A DNA stretch of 64,000 nucleotides, from the NCBI RefSeq assembly GCF_018320785.1, contig NC_054868.1, positions 48,305,874 to 48,369,873 of the forward strand, read 5' to 3'. This stretch comes from Cheilinus undulatus. Lineage: Eukaryota; Chordata; Actinopteri; Labriformes; Labridae. The notes under the pieces were generated by a model. It ran no database searches, had not been told where the DNA came from, and saw only the letters and a program-made list of their open reading frames with translations. Made by a program: the position numbers and the translations under genes. Shown here in pieces: positions 55,716-64,000 of the stretch. Position 1 is the stretch's first letter, and the number at the start of each line of letters is the position of its first letter.

Positions 55716-58031
55716 AAAAATGTAAATTAAAACAGAATGCAATGATTTCTCAAGTCTCATAAACCCATATTTTATTCATGTTAGAAGTGAAACAACATAT
55801 CAGACATTTGAACTGAGACATTTTATCATTTCATGAAAAATGTTAGCTTCTTTTCAATTTGATGGCATAAACATGTCTCAAAAAAGTAGAGACAGGGCAC
55901 TCTTTACCATTGTGTAGCATCCCCTCTTCTTTGAAACAACAGTCTGTAAATATCTGAAGGGTGAGGAGACCATTGCTGAAGTTTTGGGAGAGGAATGTTG
56001 TCCCATTCTTGTCTGATGTTGGATTCTAGCTGCTTAAATAGTCCTGGGTCTTCTTTGCTGGATTATCTGGTGAAAGGTCTGGATCGCAGGCAGGATAGTT
56101 CAGCACGCAGACTCATCTATTGTGAAGCCACGCTGTTGTGATGGATGCGGTATGTGGGGTAGCATTGTCATGCTGAAATATTCAAGGCCTTCTTTGAAAG
56201 AGACGTTGTCTAGATGGGAGCATATGTTGCTCTAAAACCCTTATACTCCTAAGCATTGACAGTGCCTGTCCAGATGTGTGAGCTGCCCACAGCATAGACA
56301 CTAATGCAACCCCATACCATCAGAGATGCAGGCTTTTAAATTGATAACAAGCTGGATGGTCCCTCTCCTCTTAGGCCTGCAGGACACGGTGTCTAAAGTT
56401 TCCAAAAAAAATTTCAAATTTTGAATCTTCTCACCACAGAACAGTTTTCCATTTTCCCTAATTCCTTCTGAAATGAGCTTCGGCCAAAAGAATCGGCAAC
56501 ATTTCTGGATCATGTTCACAAATGGCTTCCTCTTTGCATGCTTTAACTTGCATTTTGAATGGCACAGTAAACTGCTGTGACAGACCATGATTTCTTGTGT
56601 CCCTGAGCCTGTGCAGTGATTTCCAGAACAGAATCACGCCTGTTTGTAATGCAGGGCCCAAAGATGAGGAGCTTCTAATATTTACCCTTGTTTCTTGCAG
56701 ACATTCTTTGAATCTTTTGGTGATATTATTGCCTGCAGATGGTATGACATTCAAAATCTTTGCAAGTTAATGTTGTGAACATGGGCAGAGCTGGGGGTGG
56801 CTTATGGGGCTTCAGCCCTGAATGTTTTCTTAAAAGCCCCCAATCTTTCAAATTGGTTTTAAGCATGTTGCTAATGTCCTTGCTGATCATAGCATGGAAA
56901 TGTAATTTCTAAAGCAATTTTAAAAATCCAATAGTTTTTTTACTTTTAAGAATGCATGTACAGAGGAGGATTAATGACAATTAACAAAAAATGGTCTGCA
57001 TTTTTTATTCTAAGAAACATGACAGAATTTTGACTTTTTCTTAGAATAAATAAACATGCATGCCAATTTTTTAATGGCAGTTAAAAAATACTTTTAAAAT
57101 AATTCTAAAAAATACAATTTTCCTCATTTACATGAAGAAATTAATATCTCTTACTTAAAATGTTGCCTTTTATGTGCTTTGTTTGAAAATGCAAGGCTTC
57201 AATTGTAAACTTTTTCACCAAATTCCTACCCTGCCTATGCAATGTTACTTAAAATATAAACTCCAGACATTTTTAGGAGGCAGAAGTGAAAATTATTGGA
57301 CTCCAGCATGATGTATCATGATTTTAGGATGATACTGACACTTTTAGCACAGTTAAGAAAAATAATGATGTTATCAACTATGTACTTTTTTAGGTTGAGT
57401 AACATTATTTTTGTCTAAATTATGCATAGATTTGTTGCCATTTTGAATTTATTTATTTATTTATTTTTTTTAAGTGCGCAAAAATTGTGCATTGAACTGT
57501 CCGATACACAAATAAATTCTAGGGAAGTGCCCACCCCTCGGCCATCTTTAGTTTGGGCTTAGCCCCTGATTTTAAACATGTCTGGTTCTGCCCCTGTGTT
57601 GTGGAAGATGTTTTCTAAAATTGTTCCACAGTTTTTCACATGCACATTTTCTCAGATTGGTGAACCTCTGCCCAACTTTTCTCCCGAGTGACTCTCTCTC
57701 TCTATAATGCTCCTTTTATACCCAGCCATGTCAATGACTTGTTGCCAGTTAATCTAATAAGTTGCAAAATGTTCCTCCCTGTGTTTTTTCATAGGTAACA
57801 CTTACTGTCCCAACCTCCTGTTGCCCTACTTTTTGAGAAGTGTTGCTGCCATGAAATAACAAAAAAGAAAAAAAAAAAAATTCATGAAAAGGTAAAATGT
57901 CTCATTTTCAACGTCTGATTTGTGATTTATGCTCTACTGTGAATACAATTTGGCTTTAGCACATTTGTAAGTCCTTGCATTCTGGTTTTATTTACATTTT
58001 ACGCAGTGTCCCAACTTTTTTGGAATTTGGG
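55716..58031 (-). mobile_element. Decayed DNA transposon with inverted repeats of more than 100 bp, dispersed fish family
   Basis: The left end (about 55716-55845) and right end (about 57885-58003) are inverted copies sharing AAAATGTAAAT, CAGAATGCAA, TCAGAC and TGAGACATTTTA..TTTCATGAA. The family's outer end 'gtcccaacttttttggaa' survives only on the right. Between the ends, broken minus-strand frames (56301-56588, 56458-56754) look like transposase debris. The sequence is familiar as a common fish repeat, but I cannot name its superfamily with confidence. Confidence 0.75.
56783..57594. mobile_element. Inverted-repeat element nested in the 55.7-58.0 kb transposon
   Basis: Starts GGGCAGAGCTGGGGG and ends CTGGTTCTGCCCC, an imperfect inverted repeat. 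It interrupts the outer element between 'gttgtgaac' and 'tgtgttgtgg'. The interior is AT-rich without an open frame. Confidence 0.65.
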
Positions 58032-58111
58032 CATTATCTATTATCTATTGTAATGTTTCTTAGCTTTTGCAACATGAATATAGTAGACTAGCTGCATGCT
58101 AACAGTGTAAT

Positions 58112-58756
58112 TTGAGGTCTTTTTTCATGACCACACAGACGCAGAGCTCAGACTGTCGTGAGAGTCAACAGCTGGCGGAGGAAGCTGGATCTCTGGTATT
58201 TCTCTCTCCTTTCCAGTCCTCTAAAGTCTGTGTACGCCCCTCTGTTTTCGCCCCCTCTCCCCCTCTCCCTCAGACAGCCTCTCCCTCCTCTCAGTCTGCC
58301 GAAGTTTCAGTTGACCAGCGTCGCAACTGGGCGATGCACCTCCAGGACAGCGTTGACATTTTTGCGGCGGATTTGACCCTCACACCGCAGCCTAAAGCCT
58401 CACCACCTATCTGACAAGTATTTGTTCCTCCGCTCGGTGATTTCTTTAGCTAACGTCTCTTTGATTTGAAGAGAAAAAAAACTCTCCCAGGACAAGGTTT
58501 TCTGCTCTGAAAACTGACCTCTCTTGACAAACATTTCTCCTCTTGAACGATCTCCTGTGGGAGGATTTGCTTTCGTTATTTTGCAACCAGCCGAGACAAC
58601 TGATAACTTCATCGGAGATGGTACCAGAGACGGCGCTCACACTCGCTTGATTTTGTATTTTTGTGCTCTGTTTGTGTGAACCGGAGGTTCAGAAGCATCA
58701 CCAGAAAAGCCAAGAGAGCAGAGGAGGCTGTTTCTCTGTCAACAAGCTGTTTCAAG
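58112..58756 (+). other. Weak candidate for a plus-strand first exon
   Basis: A GC- and CT-richer island in AT-rich repeats, ending at a good donor TTTCAAG-GTAAAT (58756). It holds a 100-codon frame (58112-58414) with no recognisable domain and a tiny ATG frame at 58618. It could be a non-coding first exon of a gene continuing right, or a transposon end. I do not recognise the gene. Confidence 0.25.
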
Positions 58757-59439
58757 GTAAATCTGATATTTTTAATCAAATGAACAGTCCACTAAGCTGT
58801 TGTTCTCATGTTTGCAAGCCCATGTGATGAGTTTTATCTGGTTGTGAAACAGACTGGCAGTAATAATGTGACCTGTTTATGAGCAAACACCATCCGTGAG
58901 AAGACTATTTCTGTTTACAAGCTGGCTTTAATGTCTGTTAATGCTGCAGCAGAAAAACAAGACAAAGCCAAGCTTTTTATTTATTTTAAAGCACATTTTC
59001 ACTATTTTTGAGATAATTGACACGTATAAAGGAAGCCGTGTGAGATTCACTGTCAAAAAACACCACTGGCAAAAGTACAGAGAAGTAAAATGATATAATT
59101 TACCACTTTGTCAACAGGGGGCGCCAAAATCAACTCAAACGTAAAGTTATTCACCTGAGTTTTAAAGTGTATGTTTTTTTCAGTTTAAAAAGGCTAATAA
59201 AACAGATTATTGTAGCTGCTGTGTACAAAACCTGACATAAATATTCAAGGCCACCTGTTTCTGAATGCCTGGTGGTGATTGACATTGTATTTGATGCTGA
59301 CACAAGCAGATTTGAGAATCAATTTAAATGCTAACTAGGAATATCCGAGGCCAGGGGCATTATGCTGTCTGTGTCTCTTTATGTCCATATTTTAATATTG
59401 TTGTGAATGCAATAACTTAGAAATGCTTTGAGAGTCTTT

Positions 59440-61530
59440 CTTAAATCTTTGCACAAATGTCCACTCTGACTCCAGGATGTACTGGTTAGACTTTAAGGCC
59501 AGTGGCCATTGGGCCTCATGTTCATCCTTTGCTTGTGAACACAATAGTAAAAGAGCACTTTGAAGGATTTTATTTGGGTTACAATGTCCACTCTGACTCA
59601 AGAATGAATGGATTAGATTTGGGAGTCATTGGTCAAGTGTATTGAGCCTCATGACTTTGCTTGTGAGCACACTATGTCAAGAATGCTTTGATGGATTCTC
59701 TTCAAACTTTGCACTAATGTACTTTTCTCCAGATTCAAGAATGAACAGATTAGATTTGGGGGTCAAAGTCTGACCCCGAATTTCCATATAAAGCATGTGC
59801 GCCGCGGAACGCCGGAAAATCGAACTGCGGAGCATTTCGCTCCCTCTCTAGTCTATCAGAGCATTCCCACAGCCGGCGCTCTAGATCGGCAGCGGCGCGT
59901 GCCTGGAGCGGCACTCCGCTCTGCTTCGTTTCAGATACGCTGCGGGTCTATTTCAGCGCCGGCCTCTGCCAAACCTCGTAAATTCACTGTTGTTCAGAAA
60001 GTAGCGACCATGGAAGTCACAAGCGTAGAACATCTTATTCTTTCAAAATAAGGCACAATGCACGGACTCCCGATTGTAAATCATCACTTTATCAACGTTA
60101 CGTCTCATCCTGCAGTGAGAGCAAAGGGTCACCGAAAGGTCAGTGGGCCACCGAGCTACAATGGCTCCATTGATGAGGAAAAGCTAACTTTTGGGGATAT
60201 CTAGCCAAAGAATTTTGCATAAAACCACAGATCCTTTAAGCAAACATTAACCTTTTAACTTCCCAATGTACTCACTCAATGGAGGAAGCAATAATATCAT
60301 GGACTCATACCGGAAAGGATGATAAATGAACCCTAAGAGTTAAAATAGTCCGCTGTTTACATGCTATTTCTGCGTGAACTCCTGTGATCTCTTCCTGCTG
60401 ATCAGGGCTTGCGCGCCGTGGCGCGGTGCTCTAGACTCGCTTCCAGTGGGCGAGGTCACTCGCCTTTCGGTTGGAGCAAACCTGTGGCGCTTCAGTGTGC
60501 GGCACGCACGCTGTATATGGAAATTCGGGGTGAGTGTATTGGGCCTCATGTCCATATGTTGCCTATGAACCCTATATACCAAGAATGCTTTGAAGGATTT
60601 TCTCAGAACATGGCTCTTAGGTCCACACTGACTCCACAATTAACTAATTAGATTATGGGGGTCACAGACCAAAGATCAGGGTTGTTGAGCCTCATATTCA
60701 TCCCTTGCTTGCGAGCATGGCATTTGAGAAAACCTTGAGGTATTTTTTTTAAACTCTGTGCAAATGTCCACTCTAACTCTAGGATGAACTAATTAGATTT
60801 AGGAAGTTTGTGGTCAAGGTCACTGGGCCTCATGTTCATAGTTTGCTTGTAGACACAATATTTCAAGCATCCTTTGCTGGATTTCTTCAAACTCGGCTCA
60901 AATCCATATCCACTCTGGCTCATCAATGAACTGAGTAGATTTAGGGTTCAAGCTCATTAGGCCTCATTTTCATCCCTTGCTCATTACCAGGCATTTCAAA
61001 ATTTCATTACTTGCACTAGGACATTAAAGATATTGTATCAGAAAGCAAAATCTCAGGAACGAGTTGAGGGATTTTTCTTTAGACTTTGCACAAATGTCCA
61101 CTTTGACTCAAGGATAAACCAAAGATTTTCAGAAGTCAAAGGCCATGCTCAGTGAGACTCATGTTTATCACTTGAAGGCAATATGCCAGGAACCTTTTGA
61201 GGGATTTTCCTTAAATTTGCTCTAATGCCAACTTTAATTATGGATTAAGTCTAGGTTATTTGGCTTCATGTTCACCTCTTTCTTGAAAGCACAACGTATT
61301 GAAAAGGCCTTGAAAGACTTTCCTCAAACTTAGCTCTAATGAGTAATGATCCTTCTGGTACATGGATGAACTGGGAAGGTTTTTCGAGTCAAAGGTCAAG
61401 CCTATTGGGCATCATGCTAATGCCTTGCTTGTGAATGAAGAGGTACTGAAGGATGTTCTTCAAACTTTGGCCAACAAAGGCCAAGGTCAGCAGGCCTCAT
61501 GTTCATCCCTTTCTTGTTAGATTTTTATGA
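59440..61530 (+). repeat. Diverged satellite of about 130-145 bp
   Basis: The phrase 'gcctcatgttcatcctttgcttgtga' recurs in degraded form at about 59513, 59645, 60543, 60689, 60828, 60961, 61153, 61263, 61410 and 61495. It alternates with 'aaatgtccactctgactcaaggatgaac' and 'gagggatttt'. Spacing is mostly 130-146 bp once the insertion at 59774-60530 is removed. This satellite-like repeat type is widespread in fish. Confidence 0.85.
59774..60530. mobile_element. Inverted-repeat DNA element inserted in the satellite, TGA duplication
   Basis: Starts CCCCGAATTTCCATATAAAG and ends with its near-exact reverse complement (CTGTATATGGAAATTCGGGG). It is flanked by TGA on both sides (59771-59773, 60531-60533). 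The element is 757 bp and GC-rich near the ends. A 3-bp target fits PIF/Harbinger or CACTA types. The frame 59797-60051 crosses the left end and shows no known domain. Confidence 0.85.
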
Positions 61531-61599
61531 ACCACATTACCAGAAAATTCACCACAGTCCCTCTGGCTCAGTTTGGAGCTGACGGGGCATGATGCGAAA

Positions 61600-61680
61600 T
61601 CCTAATACTGCTTTTTATGTGGAGCTCCACAAGGATCTGTCCTGAGCCCACAGTTAATCTCATTAAAACTAACAACGTAT
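61600..61680 (+). mobile_element. LINE reverse transcriptase scrap
   Basis: A plus-strand frame reads CGAPQGSVLSPQL, the PQGS block of non-LTR reverse transcriptases, with no intact flanking blocks. It is probably a short relic of a LINE different from the one at 50415-51093. Confidence 0.55.
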
Positions 61681-61689
61681 ATGTGAATA

Positions 61690-63080
61690 CAAAACAATAA
61701 CTGGCTCTGGCCATTGAACAACATGAAGTTGGGTGCATACCTATTAAATTTTAGCCACGTCAACTAAAATTACGTCACATATGTGCGACCAGTTGGACAT
61801 TAATGCGATGAAGAAATTCATTGCTACATTCAGAACCACACTGAGATATTAAACAGAAACAGACTTTTGTCAGATTTTTCCAATGTGAAGAGCAATCCTT
61901 AAAGCACCAATAAGGGCTGCCAGTACAAGTCTAAATTTTTGGTTGCATCTGGCAAAAGGAGTAAGAACAACTGGGGAGATTCTGGCACTGATTTAGGCAT
62001 TCACTTTCCAATAGCCCTGACTGCTTTTTTCCAGAAAGGAGAAACAAAGGAGCAGTCCCACACTGAACAGAGAAAAGCATCAGATTATTTTGGAATCCTT
62101 GTTCTTCATGGATGAGTTACGTTGTTTACATATCCTCTTCTGTTTCACAATATCAAACGAGAACCCTGAAAGCATGACAAAGATTGAAGCATTTGCTACC
62201 TCTTAGAAAAAGTTTCACCTTGCATGAAATAAGATTTTGCTACAGCAGTTCATGTGAACATGTTTAATGGCAGTTGCAAATGGCACGCCTCAGGCTGTGT
62301 AAAAAGCCACTGGTTAAGGAGAGCAGCAAAGATGCATTGAATCATGACAGTACAGTAATTGTGCACTAAATTATTAGTTTGTGGTTTTTGACTTGTGCAG
62401 CTGCAGGACTGCCCAAGGTGGGCTGGCACAGGTATTATTGTGTCTGGGCGCACTGCTGGTGCCGTCACGAGGGAGCTCCAAACTACTGCTGGCAACCTCA
62501 TGAAGGACGCTGACTGCTTGGCATCATGAGGCAATATTACGCTCTGAACTGAGGCTAAAAGAAGAGGGAGAAATGTATTACTGAATAGGTTTAATCTGTG
62601 GGATGAGAGCTTTATAGTCTGGTTGATTTCAGGTCTCTAGTTCGTCCATGTTGCGGCTGAATTAATCTGTGATTTTGTTTCTGTATTTGATGTGTAAATA
62701 TTGTTTTTTTTTTAAGTTGTTACTACAATAATGGATTATTGTTTTCATCTGTGTTGAGGTTTTGAGGGAGAGTCAGCCGCTGTTTTTGGTATTGCTGTGC
62801 GTGTATTTCATGTGTTCTTGAATCTTACCATTAAAGACAGCATGAACTGATTTATACTCGGTAAGTAATATTACGTATTGACAAATGAATAACATTTGTT
62901 TTTGTTGAGCTGCATTCTTATGTTGCACTTGGCTGTACTCTTAAAAGTGAACTGAAGTGAAGGCTGTCAGTGTTTTCATCCTCACCTTTGGTCCGATTTA
63001 AGAAAGTTGCAAAGCTTGGCATACCCAAGATTTATGGAGTATGACTTATGAGTGGAGAATCCTTTGGTGGGAGTAGGTGC
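61690..63080. other. Intergenic stretch without recognised feature
   Basis: I see no gene, SINE or inverted-repeat element here. A minus-strand frame at 62250-62534 has no recognisable domain and is probably chance. Confidence 0.4.
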
Positions 63081-63084
63081 CTGT

Positions 63085-63565
63085 AGAGGTTTTGCAAATG
63101 TAGCTTAAGCTAACATAGCTAACTAAGCTTTCTTTGCTGTAGTGGTATTAGATAGTTTACGTGGATAAAAGACGGTTAAAGATGCCCAGTCTCCAGGTAT
63201 GTTACCTATGTTGCTACATTAACTACATAGCTAATGTACTGTAGCTAAGTAGTTGACAAAACAACATCATAAACATTACTAAGTTAGCTTTTGCAAATGT
63301 AGCTTAAAATTACAGAGATAAACTGTCTTTGCTTAAGCTTTAGCTATATTTGATAGTTTACATGGTAACATAGAAGACTGGGCATCTTTTAGAGTTTTTC
63401 AAATATAATAAACCCATATTTTAGCAGATGTAGCTACATTAACTATGTAGTAAATATACTGTTGCTATGCAGATATCAAAACTACGTCATAAACATTGCT
63501 AAGTTAGCTTTTGCAAATGTAGCTTAAAATAACATAGCTAACTATGCTTTCTTTGCTTAAGCCAA
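63085..63565. repeat. Tandem repeat of about 200-220 bp
   Basis: TTTTGCAAATGTAGCTTAA recurs starting near 63091, 63290 and 63510 (spacing 199 and 220 bp). Shared interior words are 'gctacattaactacatag', 'catcataaacatt.ctaagttagc' and 'gatagttta'. About 2.3 copies. Confidence 0.85.
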
Positions 63566-63576
63566 GCAGCAACCTC

Positions 63577-64000
63577 CAGTCCTAAAAAATGAAGCCAACG
63601 CGGAAGTGCCAAAAATTGCTATACTGCGACTGTCCGCTTGAGGCTGGCTGCAGCAACGCCTGAAGTTCCGTCTGCACACATGTTAAACAGCTGGTTTTGA
63701 GACACAAAATAAACTGGTTTACAGCCTGGTTCAAAACACCAAACGTGTCTCATTAGCTAGTGTCTTATTGTGCTCCCACTGTAGGGGGGGTGAACCTTTT
63801 TGTACCACGATTGTTTGGCTGATATTCAGGATGAAAGCTGATTGGTGTGTCTCATTTGATTGACAGATAGCTCGGCAGGCAGAGGCTCCGTTTCTGTCAA
63901 CTGGAATGCTAGCTAGCAGGCTGACAGGAAGTTGCGCTTAGTGGGCGGGCGTTACATTCGGCTGAGACCGCGATTTCAATATGGAGGCCTCCATGAATGG
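63577..64000. repeat. Dispersed fish repeat, cut by window end
   Basis: Begins near CTCCAGTCCTAAAAAATGAA and includes AAGCCAACGCGGAAGTG, 'cgcttgaggctggctgc', 'tttacagcctggttcaaaa' and, at the end, 'caatatggaggcc'. I recognise this series as a common interspersed repeat of fish genomes. It runs past the window. Confidence 0.55.

Noticed and set aside
56301..56754. Two minus-strand frames of 95-98 codons
   Set aside because: Part of the decayed transposon at 55716-58031; neither is intact nor shows a clear domain.

Overview
The window reads as a vertebrate nuclear genome and most probably a teleost fish. It has spliced genes with short GT-AG exons, AT-rich introns, tRNA-derived SINEs, and many decayed hAT, Tc1 and other inverted-repeat DNA transposons of the kind common in fish. 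No prokaryotic operon, CRISPR array or phage-like block is visible.

Two protein-coding genes account for all the convincing coding sequence, and both lie on the minus strand. The first is brd4, a long-isoform BET bromodomain protein. Nineteen coding exons join in a single frame from the start codon at 21534 down to 1151, giving 1381 codons. The last coding exon, which should carry the C-terminal P-TEFb-binding tail, lies beyond base 1. The order is bromodomain 1, a spacer with a TQPM minisatellite, bromodomain 2, a phospho-serine cluster, a Lys-rich segment, the ET domain, a long Pro/Gln-rich region and the basic C-terminal segment. A long first intron (about 21.6-31.4/32.0 kb) leads to a GC-richer promoter region at about 31.2-32.1 kb with a perfect CRE.

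The second gene is akap8l, an AKAP95-family nuclear zinc-finger protein. Thirteen exons from 50231 down to 36099 join into a complete 684-residue protein with a Gly/Arg-rich N-terminal half, two C2H2 fingers of the AKAP95 type and an acidic tail. The pair brd4-akap8l, head to tail on the same strand, matches the human 19p13 order BRD4-AKAP8-AKAP8L. Brd4 reads acetylated histones and recruits elongation factor; AKAP8-family proteins act in chromatin, RNA processing and nuclear-matrix scaffolding.

The 32-35.4 kb stretch between the genes is mostly unannotated AT-rich DNA with one SINE. The 50.3-64 kb region is dominated by repeats: a decayed L1-like LINE, a Tc1-type element, a hAT-like element, a nested DNA transposon of about 2.3 kb, a diverged satellite of about 140 bp interrupted by an inverted-repeat element, a tandem repeat of about 200 bp, and a dispersed repeat cut by the window end. 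One weak candidate for a plus-strand first exon lies at 58.1-58.76 kb.

I did not find a new biological system. The most interesting points are the coding minisatellite between the brd4 bromodomains, the AKAP8/AKAP8L mixed character of the second gene, a perfect 20-bp-arm hairpin in a bromodomain intron, and several transposon insertions datable by their target duplications. Exon borders were set by eye from splice signals and reading frame; repeat family names are by recognition, not by search.
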